In this document: in pieces, positions 37,388-46,367 of the stretch
How the letters are laid out: every line of letters begins with the position of its first letter
Position numbering within the stretch: position 1 is the stretch's first letter
Assembly: GCA_044353165.1 (NCBI GenBank)
Contig: JBILCM010000002.1
Coordinates: forward strand, 50,005-114,004
Direction: 5' to 3'
Length of the DNA: 64,000 nucleotides
Source of the DNA: JBILCM01 sp044353165
GTDB lineage: Bacteria; Bacillota; Bacilli; Paenibacillales; YIM-B00363
The notes under the pieces: generated by a model
What the model was told of the DNA's origin: nothing
The model's input: the letters and a program-made list of their open reading frames with translations, nothing else
Database searches by the model: none
Translations under genes and position numbers: made by a program

Positions 37388-38173
37388 TTAAATCAATTCT
37401 TCTTTCATGCGGCCCAAACTGCCACGCAATCGTATAATCGCCTTAGAATGTAACTGGGAAACTCGAGAAGGGGATACATTCATGACCTCTGCGATTTCAC
37501 TGACCGTTAACTCTTCGTAATAAAATAACGAGATGACTGTGCGTTCTTTGTCGGTTAGTTGTTCAATACCTTTGGATAGACTGTCTTTTAAAGCCAGTTC
37601 ATCGACGGTATCCTCAGGATTTTTAGCCTTGTCATCTATAAGAAGTGAAAGTCTCGTTTCCGATTCCTCATCCCGAATGGGATCTTCAAGTGAACATACG
37701 GAAGCAAACGAAATATCTTGCAACATTTGCTGAAATTCAATCTCGCTGACTTGCAAATACTCGCTCATTTCTGCATCTGTGACGCTTCGTAAAAATTTTT
37801 GCTCTAATTTCTGGTAAGCATCTTCAATTTTTCGAGCTTTATCACGTACAGATCTGGGTACCCAATCGGTTTGGCGCATACCATCGATAATGCTTCCACG
37901 AATACGCCAGGAAGCATATGTTTCAAATTGCAATCCCCGATCAATGCTAAATTTCTCAATCGCATCAATGAGACCCACAATACCGTGACTAACAAGCTCT
38001 TGTTTATTCACGCTTCGGGGTAAACCCGCAGATAATCGATTAGCCACAATATCAACAAGATTTATGTAATATTCAATTAATTCCTTCTTAAATTCAGAAT
38101 CACCTGTTGTTTTCCATTGTTGCCATACCGATTCGATATGATTGCGTTCATCCCCATGATGAATAGGATTCAT
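37388..38173 (-). CDS. sigD: Flagellar/motility sigma factor SigD (FliA type)
   Basis: 261-residue sigma-70 family factor (sigma-28 group). Region 2 includes LVSHGIVGLIDAIEKFSID and QFETYASWRIRGSIIDGMR; region 4 includes EELTVSEIAEVMNVSPSRVS near the C-terminus. It transcribes late flagellar, chemotaxis and autolysin genes. The ATG at 38173 has GGAG eight bases upstream; a TTG at 38191 overlaps the end of the preceding gene region. Its usual neighbours cheD/cheC/cheW upstream are missing. No sigma-D promoter was identified near it. Confidence 0.95.
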   Translation of the reverse strand: MNPIHHGDERNHIESVWQQWKTTGDSEFKKELIEYYINLVDIVANRLSAGLPRSVNKQELVSHGIVGLIDAIEKFSIDRGLQFETYASWRIRGSIIDGMRQTDWVPRSVRDKARKIEDAYQKLEQKFLRSVTDAEMSEYLQVSEIEFQQMLQDISFASVCSLEDPIRDEESETRLSLLIDDKAKNPEDTVDELALKDSLSKGIEQLTDKERTVISLFYYEELTVSEIAEVMNVSPSRVSQLHSKAIIRLRGSLGRMKEELI

Positions 38174-38192
38174 TACATTATCTCCATTCAAT

Positions 38193-38579
38193 CTATTCCG
38201 ACATCCTTCTTATCGATTGTGCCAATCGTTGAGCCTCTTGATCCGTAACTTTGGTCACGAGACGCGTAGGTCGCAGTGGTGAAAAGTCTGGTTTCCCACT
38301 TTCAAATATGTCTTCAGGTGTGCTCAGATCAACTTTCTGTCCTACCACAGGTGACTCTTTTGATAAACTCGTAATGACAGAAGCATGATTTGAATTTTCT
38401 GTTTTCAGGAACACTTCCCCTAACATCCAGCGCACTACAAAAGTAATGAAGAATAGAACGATAAAACTCAATCCAATTCGCATCAATACGGTTGTTATGG
38501 GATTGTGAGTAAAGGATAATAAAAAAATGAGAAGTGATCCTGCTAATGCCGTGTAAATATTCCAACGCCAAGAGCCCAT
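38193..38579 (-). CDS. Small membrane protein between flhG and sigD, unknown
   Basis: 128 residues with two N-terminal membrane helices (about 8-25 and 32-52) and a soluble C-terminal tail of about 75 residues, hydrophilic and with few conserved-looking motifs. I do not recognise the family. The ATG at 38579 has AGGAGG at five bases. It ends 19 bases before sigD and has a promoter-like sequence upstream, so it is probably the first gene of the sigD unit. In B. subtilis the che genes occupy this interval. Confidence 0.65.
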   Translation of the reverse strand: MGSWRWNIYTALAGSLLIFLLSFTHNPITTVLMRIGLSFIVLFFITFVVRWMLGEVFLKTENSNHASVITSLSKESPVVGQKVDLSTPEDIFESGKPDFSPLRPTRLVTKVTDQEAQRLAQSIRRMSE

Positions 38580-38611
38580 CACAACCTCCTGAATCCTCTG
38601 TAATAATAGGA

Positions 38612-38640
38612 ATTTTATAATGTTATGACGTGAATTTCAA
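38612..38640 (-). promoter_or_regulatory. Possible sigma-A promoter before the sigD unit
   Basis: TTGAAA (38635-38640), 17-base spacer, TAAAAT (38612-38617) on the minus strand in the 68-base gap after flhG. Each hexamer has one mismatch. It would allow sigD to be expressed apart from the long flagellar transcript. Confidence 0.5.
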
Positions 38641-38647
38641 TAGTAGT

Positions 38648-39529
38648 TCATTTCAAAAATGTAAGAACCCGATTTAAAAATCGTTTCATGCCGCCATCAT
38701 TCGCTTCATTTGGTAAAATATGTTTAGATTGCTCAAAGCGAGATACGACTTCTTTTAAATCCCGGGTGATTGCACTGTTTGGAAACAAAATAGAAAATGG
38801 GACTTGCTTCTTTACTGCATTAGATACATTCAAATCTTCGTGCAAAAAACCTAACGTAGGAATATCCAATTGGAGAAATCGATTCGCAACAACTCTGATT
38901 TTATCGGCAGTTTGTTGCCCTTCTTTTTTGTTTTGCACACGATTGACAACCAATTGAAATGGCATTGACGGTTCAATTGAATGAACAATCTTGATGGTTG
39001 CGTAGGCATCCGTAATTGATGTTGGTTCAGGTGTTGTGACGACAATAGTTTGCTCTGCTGCGGTAATGAATGCCAATGATTCTTTTGTTAACCCAGCTCC
39101 CGTGTCAAACAATATAAAATCGTAAGTTCCATTTAATAATTGGACTTGATCTGTAAAATAATCAAGTTCTTCTTGGGATAAAGAAAGTAGATCGTTGAAT
39201 CCGGAGCCTCCTGCTATAAATTGTAAGTTATTATACCCCTGATAAATAATGTCTTGAATGCTTTGTTCTCGTTTAAGTAAGTGGTATAAATTGTATGTCG
39301 GTGATGCTCCCATTAACACATCAATGTTAGCTAAACCAACATCTGCATCAAAAACAAGCACTTGATAACCACGTGTTTGCAATTGGAGTGCAAAATTTAA
39401 CGTAAAATTAGATTTGCCTACGCCACCCTTACCGCTTGTAATTGTAAGAATTCTTGTCGACTTTTCACCTGAAGGGACACCTTCTTTACGCACTAAATTT
39501 CGCAAAGCATGCGCTTGGTCATTCATCAT
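38648..39529 (-). CDS. flhG: MinD-like ATPase FlhG (YlxH)
   Basis: 293-residue MinD/ParA-type ATPase that controls flagellar number and position with FlhF. The deviant Walker A TSGKGGVGKS is at about residues 31-40, followed by VLVFDADVGLANIDVLMG. The N-terminal QAHALRNLV matches the FlhF-activating peptide seen in FlhG proteins (DQAxxLR). The ATG at 39529 lies five bases after AGGTGA; GTG at 39538 is an alternative. It overlaps the end of flhF. Confidence 0.94.
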   Translation of the reverse strand: MMNDQAHALRNLVRKEGVPSGEKSTRILTITSGKGGVGKSNFTLNFALQLQTRGYQVLVFDADVGLANIDVLMGASPTYNLYHLLKREQSIQDIIYQGYNNLQFIAGGSGFNDLLSLSQEELDYFTDQVQLLNGTYDFILFDTGAGLTKESLAFITAAEQTIVVTTPEPTSITDAYATIKIVHSIEPSMPFQLVVNRVQNKKEGQQTADKIRVVANRFLQLDIPTLGFLHEDLNVSNAVKKQVPFSILFPNSAITRDLKEVVSRFEQSKHILPNEANDGGMKRFLNRVLTFLK

Positions 39530-40754
39530 CAAGTTCACCTACCAATTCATTCGCCATTGTACGAGGATCCGCTAAACGAATGTCCTCTGGTACATTCTGT
39601 CCATCTGTGATGTATGATAATGAGAGTGAAAAATCAGAAAATAAGTTGATGATCGAACCGATGGTTTCTGTCTCATCTGACTTTGTAAAAAGCACTTTCT
39701 CCACTCCAAATTTATTGAATTTATCCATTACAGCATGCATGTCCGAATACTTCATACATAAACTTAAAACGAGGATTGTATCTCTTTTCTCATCAGTACG
39801 CAGAAGAGATTGTAGTTCGGAAACGGCCATATCACTTCGGAAATTACGTCCAGCTGTATCCATCAGAATAATGTCTTTATCTTGCATTTTTTCCATTGCT
39901 TTTTGTAAATCGAGGGGTGAAAAGACGACTTCTAATGGAACATCAAGAATGGATGCATAGGTTCGAAGTTGGTCAATTGCTGCAATACGGTACGTATCAG
40001 AAGTAATGAGACCTACTGATTTTCGATATTTCAAAACCTGCTCTGCCGCTAATTTTGCAATTGTAGTTGTTTTCCCTACACCCGTCGGTCCTACAAAATG
40101 AATCATTCTTGTCCAATTATGGATGGGTTCAATCGGTTGTTTCGTAAGTATTTTCACTAACCGATCAACCACGGCCTGCTTGGCTTCAAAATTTGTTAAT
40201 TTACCTGCTTTATCTTTAGATTCACTAGAAACTTCTTTAATTATAGATGCAGCGAGATCTGGTCGTACATCTTGTTTAATAAGTTTGGCTTGCATTCTCG
40301 CGAATAAATCATTTATGAGATTCTCCCTATTTGCTGCATCTGTTTCGTCCTGAACAACAGCTGTCCCTGGCGTTGTAAGGCGTAACATCATTTCTTTCAT
40401 TTGTTTCATTTCTTTCAATAGCGTATCATCTGATGCCATCGAAGAAGCCTGTGTTTGGTTGACTGGGTATTGTATTGATGATTGAACAGGAATAAATGGG
40501 ACCTGTTGCGGAACAGGTTGTTGCATTGGTTGTTGCATTGGTACCTGAGTTGGTGTTGTTTTCACGGTTGACGTAGAAGGTGGATGAATATCCGTCGCAG
40601 CAACAACTTCGATTTTCTTTTTTGAAAAAAGACCAAGAAAACCACCAACACGGATTTGCTTCGTATTGATGATTACAGCGTCCTTACCAAGTTCTATTCG
40701 TATTTTCTGCAACGCTTCAGGCATTGAGTCCACGATGTATTTTTTCACCCTCAT
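39519..40754 (-). CDS. flhF: Flagellar SRP-family GTPase FlhF
   Basis: 411-residue GTPase of the SRP/FtsY group that sets flagellar placement. It has a basic N-terminal domain, a Gln/Pro-rich linker (about 55-105; MQQPMQQPVPQQ), an N domain and a G domain with GPTGVGKTT (222-230), DTYRIAAIDQLRTY and MDTAGRN. The ATG at 40754 overlaps the flhA stop by four bases. Partner of FlhG encoded next. Confidence 0.95.
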   Translation of the reverse strand: MRVKKYIVDSMPEALQKIRIELGKDAVIINTKQIRVGGFLGLFSKKKIEVVAATDIHPPSTSTVKTTPTQVPMQQPMQQPVPQQVPFIPVQSSIQYPVNQTQASSMASDDTLLKEMKQMKEMMLRLTTPGTAVVQDETDAANRENLINDLFARMQAKLIKQDVRPDLAASIIKEVSSESKDKAGKLTNFEAKQAVVDRLVKILTKQPIEPIHNWTRMIHFVGPTGVGKTTTIAKLAAEQVLKYRKSVGLITSDTYRIAAIDQLRTYASILDVPLEVVFSPLDLQKAMEKMQDKDIILMDTAGRNFRSDMAVSELQSLLRTDEKRDTILVLSLCMKYSDMHAVMDKFNKFGVEKVLFTKSDETETIGSIINLFSDFSLSLSYITDGQNVPEDIRLADPRTMANELVGELDDE

Positions 40755-42790
40755 ACATTCACCACCCCTACGCTCTGAATTTCAATATTTGGTTCAAGTT
40801 CACTATAAGAAAGTACTGTAACATCCTGCATGGCTCGCTCGAGAAGTTGCCGCAGATACATGCGGATTGTTGGTGAGGTTAATACGATGGGAGTACTTCC
40901 GGTTTGAGCTAACTTAGATGCTTGTTCTGCGATCTTCTGAACAATAGTCTGGGAACTCGTAGGATCTAGGTTCAAGTAACTCCCTTGTTCTGATTGTTGG
41001 ACAGACTCAGCAATTTTGCGTTCTAATGTCGGTCCAATAGTAACTACGCGTAACGCTTCACCACTACTGGAATGTTGTAACGTAATTTGTCTTGACAAGC
41101 TTTGTCGAACATATTCCGTTAAAATATCTGGATCCTTTGTGTAAGTTCCATAATCAGCCAAAGTTTCAAAAATGGTTACAAGGTCACGAATCGAAACCTT
41201 TTCTTTTAGCAATTTTGCCAGTACTTTCTGAATATCTCCAATGGATAACACATTAGGAATTAGCTCATCAACGATGGCTGGGTATGTTTGTTTCACATTG
41301 TCAATCAGTGCTTTGGTTTCTTGACGTCCGATCAACTCATGCGCGTGACGTTTGATCACTTCTGTCAAATGTGTGGCAACGACAGAAGGTGGGTCAACAA
41401 TAGTATAACCGGACATCTCAGCACGATCTTTCATCACCTCATCAATCCAAAGGGCTGAAAGACCGAAGGCCGGTTCAATCGTCTCGATACCAGTAATACT
41501 TTCATCATCAACGCCCGGACTCATCGCCAAATAATGATTTAGCAATAATTCGCCGCGTGCTACCGTATTTCCTTTAATTTTCATTACATATTGGTTGGGC
41601 CGAAGTTGGATGTTGTCACGAATCCGAATAACTGGAACAACCATTCCAATCTCCAAAGCACATTGACGACGAATCATAATAATACGATCGAGCAGATCGC
41701 CACCTTGCTGCTGATCCGCAAGTGGTATTAATCCATACCCAAATTCAAACTCAATAGGGTCGATCTGCAACAAATTAATAATACTTTCTGGACTTCGAAC
41801 TTCTTCGATTTGCTGTTCTTCCACCATTTGTTCATTCTCAATAACTTTCTTCTTCATCATTTGATCCATCCGAAACGCAGCAAACCCAATGACGGCTGCT
41901 GTAGGCACCGTGGCTAACGGGCCAATCGGGGTGAAAAGACCTAAGCCCAAAATTGTACCGGCAACAATGTACAACAAACGAGGATAGCTAAATATTTGTG
42001 CGGTAATGTCTGCCGCCAAGTTGTCTTCAGAAGCAGCACGGGTTACAATCAAACCAGCGGCAGTAGAAATAAGTAATGCGGGAATTTGGCTGACCAAGCC
42101 ATCGCCTATGGTTAATATTGAATATCTCTCGATGGCTTCACCGAAACTAAAGCCCATCATGGTAATTCCAATGATGAAACCACCAATCAAATTGATGATT
42201 ACGATAATGATGGATGCGATGGCATCTCCTTTAACAAATTTACTAGCTCCATCCATCGCTCCATAGAAATCAGCTTCTTGTTCAATTTTTTTACGGCGAT
42301 CACGCGCTTGTTGTTCATTAATCAATCCCGAATTCAAATCGGCATCAATACTCATTTGTTTCCCGGGCATCGCATCTAAAGTAAATCTCGCGCCGACTTC
42401 CGCTACCCGTTCAGAACCTTTCGTAATAACAATAAACTGTACAATAACCAAAATTAAAAATACAATAAATCCTACAGCAATATTGCCCCCCGCCACGAAT
42501 GAACCGAACGTTTCAACAACTCTACCAGCCTCGGCTTCCGCCAAAATATTTCTTGTAGTAGAAACATTGAGACCCAGTCGAAACAAGGTTGTGATCAGAA
42601 GTAACGAAGGGAAAATTGAAAACTGCAGTGCATCTTTAGTATTCATCGCTACGAGTAACATCGTTAAGGCTAAGGAAATGTTGATGATTAGTAAAAAATC
42701 AAGAACGTGCACATTGATAGGAATGACCAACATTAACACAATGCCAATAATGCCTACAAGTACAGTTACATCTCTTATTTTCATCTTCAT
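40751..42790 (-). CDS. flhA: Flagellar export gate protein FlhA
   Basis: 679-residue type III export gate component. The first half has about eight membrane segments, with LFRLGLNVSTTRNIL and the FHIPEP-type loop region; the second half is the cytoplasmic domain that binds chaperone-substrate complexes. The ATG at 42790 follows AAAGGAG. Full length for the family, no breaks. Confidence 0.97.
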   Translation of the reverse strand: MKMKIRDVTVLVGIIGIVLMLVIPINVHVLDFLLIINISLALTMLLVAMNTKDALQFSIFPSLLLITTLFRLGLNVSTTRNILAEAEAGRVVETFGSFVAGGNIAVGFIVFLILVIVQFIVITKGSERVAEVGARFTLDAMPGKQMSIDADLNSGLINEQQARDRRKKIEQEADFYGAMDGASKFVKGDAIASIIIVIINLIGGFIIGITMMGFSFGEAIERYSILTIGDGLVSQIPALLISTAAGLIVTRAASEDNLAADITAQIFSYPRLLYIVAGTILGLGLFTPIGPLATVPTAAVIGFAAFRMDQMMKKKVIENEQMVEEQQIEEVRSPESIINLLQIDPIEFEFGYGLIPLADQQQGGDLLDRIIMIRRQCALEIGMVVPVIRIRDNIQLRPNQYVMKIKGNTVARGELLLNHYLAMSPGVDDESITGIETIEPAFGLSALWIDEVMKDRAEMSGYTIVDPPSVVATHLTEVIKRHAHELIGRQETKALIDNVKQTYPAIVDELIPNVLSIGDIQKVLAKLLKEKVSIRDLVTIFETLADYGTYTKDPDILTEYVRQSLSRQITLQHSSSGEALRVVTIGPTLERKIAESVQQSEQGSYLNLDPTSSQTIVQKIAEQASKLAQTGSTPIVLTSPTIRMYLRQLLERAMQDVTVLSYSELEPNIEIQSVGVVNV

Positions 42791-42808
42791 TCCGCTCCTT
42801 TCATACTT

Positions 42809-43915
42809 TTACTTCGCAGCTATCTTCTTCCTTGCTTTATATACATAAGCTAAAACTTCAGCAACAGCCTGGAATAAATCTTGTGGTATCGGTTGTCCAA
42901 TATCAACCTGTGCATAAAGTGCTCTCGCTAATGGCTTGTTTTCCATCATGGCAACATCATTATCTTGGGCAACTTGCTTGATTCGTTTGGCCACAAAATC
43001 AGCGCCTTTTGCAATCACCCGCGGCGCATCCATTTCGGCGGCGTCATACCGGATTGCAACTGCAAAGTGGGTCGGATTTGTAATAACGACATCCGCTTTT
43101 GGCACTTCTTGCATCATTCTCATCATCGCCATACGCCGTTGCTTTTCGCGTATTTTACTCTTAATCAGTGGATCTCCTTCGGTCTTTTTGTATTCGTCTT
43201 GTATATCTTGCTTGGACATTCGAATGCTTTTTTCAAATTCCCAACGTTGATACAAGTAATCAAAGACCGATAAAATGAGCAATGCCCCTCCAGCAAATAA
43301 GCCAAATCGGATGGTGAGCGATGCAACATATTCGAACATATCAGGCAACGGAATTTTCGATAATGCTAGAATCGAATCGCGCTCCCCCCATATCATTAAA
43401 AATGCAATAATACCAATGATGAGCACTTTAAGCATAGACTTTAAAAACTCAACTAGTGATCGAACTGAAAATATTTGTTTTGCCCCATTGATCGGATTCA
43501 GTTTTTCCAATTTCATCTTCAAAGGCTCTGCCGTGAAAAGAAAACCGACTTGGGCATATCCTGAAAAAAGTGCCAGAAAGACACCGAGTCCAAGTATAGG
43601 AGACATAATGAAAAGTAACTCTCTCATTAACTGAGAAAACATAGCGATGACGTTCTGAGTAGACATGTCCCATAATAGATATTCATAAAATCCAGCTGAA
43701 AACATTCTCGCGATCCGTTCACCTAAGAAAGCACCATACCAAGCCAGCAAGGCAAAACCGCCCAACATAATTAAAGCGCCGGGAAGTTCCATACTCTTGG
43801 CAACTTGCCCTTTGTCCCTGGATTCTTGGCGTTTTTTCGGCGTGGCTGGTTCTGTTTTTTCTTGTGCAAACAACTGTAAATTGAGCGGTAACAAATAGCG
43901 CGGCAAAATGTTCAC
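42809..43915 (-). CDS. flhB: Flagellar export switch protein FlhB
   Basis: 368-residue export-apparatus protein with four membrane segments (about 50-210) and a cytoplasmic domain. The autocleavage site NPTH (280-283) is intact, so the rod/hook to filament substrate switch should work. The extended N-terminus PLNLQLFAQEKTEPATPKK is normal for Bacilli. The GTG at 43915 overlaps the fliR stop (GTGA). A TTG three codons later has slightly better ribosome-site spacing. Confidence 0.96.
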   Translation of the reverse strand: MNILPRYLLPLNLQLFAQEKTEPATPKKRQESRDKGQVAKSMELPGALIMLGGFALLAWYGAFLGERIARMFSAGFYEYLLWDMSTQNVIAMFSQLMRELLFIMSPILGLGVFLALFSGYAQVGFLFTAEPLKMKLEKLNPINGAKQIFSVRSLVEFLKSMLKVLIIGIIAFLMIWGERDSILALSKIPLPDMFEYVASLTIRFGLFAGGALLILSVFDYLYQRWEFEKSIRMSKQDIQDEYKKTEGDPLIKSKIREKQRRMAMMRMMQEVPKADVVITNPTHFAVAIRYDAAEMDAPRVIAKGADFVAKRIKQVAQDNDVAMMENKPLARALYAQVDIGQPIPQDLFQAVAEVLAYVYKARKKIAAK

Positions 43916-44712
43916 CTTCTTATCGTTTCTTCGGTGCGCATTACATTCAACAATTCATTCATCGAATCAAATAAATTCGTGAACAAAGATTGAAATAACG
44001 TTATGAATCCAGGTACAAGAAGAAACGTAATAATTAACCCAACAATAATTTTCAGAGGCATGCCTACAACAAATATGTTAAACTGAGGAGCTGTCTTCGC
44101 TAGAACCCCTAGGGCTACGTCAACCAAGAACATTGCTGCAACAATAGGCGCGGCCATCTGGAATGCGAGAGAGAAGACGATGCCAAAACTTTTGGCAATA
44201 TACTCAGAGATGTTGCCTTCTTCAAACTTACCAAAGAATGTATTATCCAAAGGAAGATAATTATAACTGTCCATAATACCGATGAGAAGATAGTGATGCG
44301 CATCAAAGGTTAAAAACAAAAGGATCGCAACAATAAACTTAAAAGTACCAAAAATCGGGCTTTGCGCGCCAGTCATAGGATCTATGACATTCGCTATACC
44401 AAACCCCATCTGCATATCAATGAATGCTCCAGCAATCTGAACAACAGTGAAAAACAAATAAGCAATAAAGCCTAGTAATATACCTATTAAAGATTCACGC
44501 ACAATCAAAAGTATAAAGTTTGCATCTAATGGAATTGGTGTTTGTGTTCCAGAAGAAAAAAAAACGATTAAGGCGACAAATGCTGCAATGCCGACCCGGA
44601 AAGTAATGGGTACACCCGTACGTGTCGAAAAAACAGGTACCGTCACAAAAAAACCAGCAAGTCTAGAAAAAACGAGCAATAAGTTCGGAAAAAACGATAA
44701 GAATAATTCCAT
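43912..44712 (-). CDS. fliR: Flagellar export protein FliR
   Basis: 266-residue membrane component of the export gate (with FliP and FliQ), almost entirely hydrophobic with about seven to eight segments. MQMGFGIANVIDP and GALIDMQMG-type family positions are seen as AGAFIDMQMGFG. The ATG at 44712 has only a weak site and starts 13 bases after fliQ, so translation may be coupled. Confidence 0.94.
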   Translation of the reverse strand: MELFLSFFPNLLLVFSRLAGFFVTVPVFSTRTGVPITFRVGIAAFVALIVFFSSGTQTPIPLDANFILLIVRESLIGILLGFIAYLFFTVVQIAGAFIDMQMGFGIANVIDPMTGAQSPIFGTFKFIVAILLFLTFDAHHYLLIGIMDSYNYLPLDNTFFGKFEEGNISEYIAKSFGIVFSLAFQMAAPIVAAMFLVDVALGVLAKTAPQFNIFVVGMPLKIIVGLIITFLLVPGFITLFQSLFTNLFDSMNELLNVMRTEETIRR

Positions 44713-44725
44713 AATGATTCATCCA

Positions 44726-44995
44726 CTATTGAATATATAAATACAGATTGTCTAATAAATTAAAAGTAAAACCTACCAACTTAGATAAAATCCATGGCCC
44801 AAAAAACAAGATGGCAACCATAACTACAACAATTTTAGGCACGAAAGCTAACGTTTGTTCTTGAATTTGTGTAGTCGCTTGAAAAATGCTTACGGCCAAA
44901 CCAACAACCAACGCAAGAATTAACATGGGTGCACTTGCCAATAAAGTTGTATAAATCGCTTCACCGGCGATGCGAATAACCATATCCGATCGCAA
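44726..44995 (-). CDS. fliQ: Flagellar export protein FliQ
   Basis: 89-residue, two-helix export gate subunit. The hallmark AVSIFQATTQIQEQTLAFVP is present. The open frame extends to 45019, but the TTG at 44995 lies about ten bases after AGGAG and gives exactly the B. subtilis length (MRSDMVIRIAGEA against MSSEFVISMAEKA), so it was chosen. An ATG at 44983 is possible. Confidence 0.93.
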   Translation of the reverse strand: MRSDMVIRIAGEAIYTTLLASAPMLILALVVGLAVSIFQATTQIQEQTLAFVPKIVVVMVAILFFGPWILSKLVGFTFNLLDNLYLYIQ

Positions 44996-45015
44996 TCTCT
45001 TCACTCTCCTTATTT

Positions 45016-45771
45016 TCAAGTATTAAAACTAAGTAGAAGCGACTTCACAACCAAATACCAACCGTCCACCAGCACAAAAAGTAATATTTTAAAAGGCAAG
45101 GAAATCATAATTGGTGGTAACATCATCATCCCCATCGCCATTAGGGTGCTAGATACAACCATATCAATCACTAGGAAAGGAATGAATATCATAAATCCCA
45201 TTTGAAAAGCAGTCTTCAATTCACTGATTGCGAACGCCGGAATGAGAGCAGTCAAAGGTATATCTTCGTAAGAAGTAGGAAGTTCCATTTTGCCATAATT
45301 GATAAAAAGCATTAAATCTTTCTCACGAGTATGACTTGCCATAAATTTTTTCACTGGCAAAGCTGCCTCATTCAATGCCTCTGTCTGGGTCAAATCCCCC
45401 TTGAGATAAGGTTGTAATGCTTGTTCATTGATTTCGCCAATGGTTGGAGCCATAATGAATAACGTCATAAAGAGAGCTAGTCCAACAAGCACTTGGTTAG
45501 GCGGCATCTGTTGTGTACCCAGTGATGTTCTAACAAAACTAAGTACGATTACGATTCGTGTAAAACTTGTCATCATAATTAATAAAGAGGGTGCAAGACT
45601 TAGAACTGTAATTAACAAAAGAATTGTTAGCGTTGAGGAAACATCAGCAGGTTCTTCTGTGGTGCCAATATTGATGTCAAGTCCAGGAATTATCGTCTCG
45701 GAGGCAAATGCATCACTTGCAAATGATAAAAAGGAAAAAAAGACAAATAATAATAGTAAGAGTCGTTTCAT
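45016..45771 (-). CDS. fliP: Flagellar export protein FliP
   Basis: 251-residue export gate subunit with a cleavable N-terminal signal peptide (about 1-24, ending near FASDAFA), a short periplasmic segment, and four membrane helices. [20 protein letters not shown] and [19 protein letters not shown] are family signatures. The ATG at 45771 overlaps the fliO stop by four bases. Confidence 0.96.
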   Translation of the reverse strand: MKRLLLLLFVFFSFLSFASDAFASETIIPGLDINIGTTEEPADVSSTLTILLLITVLSLAPSLLIMMTSFTRIVIVLSFVRTSLGTQQMPPNQVLVGLALFMTLFIMAPTIGEINEQALQPYLKGDLTQTEALNEAALPVKKFMASHTREKDLMLFINYGKMELPTSYEDIPLTALIPAFAISELKTAFQMGFMIFIPFLVIDMVVSSTLMAMGMMMLPPIMISLPFKILLFVLVDGWYLVVKSLLLSFNT

Positions 45772-46352
45772 CGCAACTCATCGGACCGCCTTTGTGCATC
45801 ATTATCTTCAAGCCATGATTTCATATCAGCTCTTCGATCGTCCGTATTACGAAGTTTCACCTTAAGCAATTCACGGAATGTGTCATTCGATACTTGTTCT
45901 TCCGCAGAACTACCTGCATTATTTCGAATCTTGCGTATAAATTGATTTAAAGTTGTAAAAGGTTGACTACTGTTCATAGAATCATTATCGAAAGACTGCA
46001 ACAAGGCTTCGACTTGATTAACATCATTAATTTTATCAATTAAAGTGATGTTTTCACCTACACCTATGATATATATTGACTCACCGATCTCAATAATTTG
46101 CAGTGTTTTGTTTTGTCCAAGAGCAACTCCTGCTATGATGCGTAAAGAACGGTCTTTGGTCCATCTTCTATTCTTTTGAGCTAAAAATTTAATTAAAAAA
46201 ACAATGATTCCAATGATAAATACGAGCGATATGATTACAGTTATCATGTTTCCATATAGATCGCCTGTTGAAACGATTGGCGGTCCAGATCCAGGGTCAG
46301 TCCCTGAATCCAACCCGACTCCAACCGCTGTAAATAACAAATCCATCGACAC
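45768..46352 (-). CDS. fliO: Flagellar protein FliO/FliZ (YlxX-like)
   Basis: 194-residue single-pass membrane protein that assists FliP assembly. The membrane helix is at about residues 36-54, followed by the conserved basic stretch and the FliO domain ([20 protein letters not shown]). The C-terminal tail (about 120-194) is hydrophilic. The GTG at 46352 has a GGGATGA site; an ATG two codons later is possible. It follows fliY by 15 bases, leaving no room for the cheY found here in B. subtilis. Confidence 0.88.
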   Translation of the reverse strand: MSMDLLFTAVGVGLDSGTDPGSGPPIVSTGDLYGNMITVIISLVFIIGIIVFLIKFLAQKNRRWTKDRSLRIIAGVALGQNKTLQIIEIGESIYIIGVGENITLIDKINDVNQVEALLQSFDNDSMNSSQPFTTLNQFIRKIRNNAGSSAEEQVSNDTFRELLKVKLRNTDDRRADMKSWLEDNDAQRRSDELR

Positions 46353-46367
46353 GTTTCATCATCCCAT

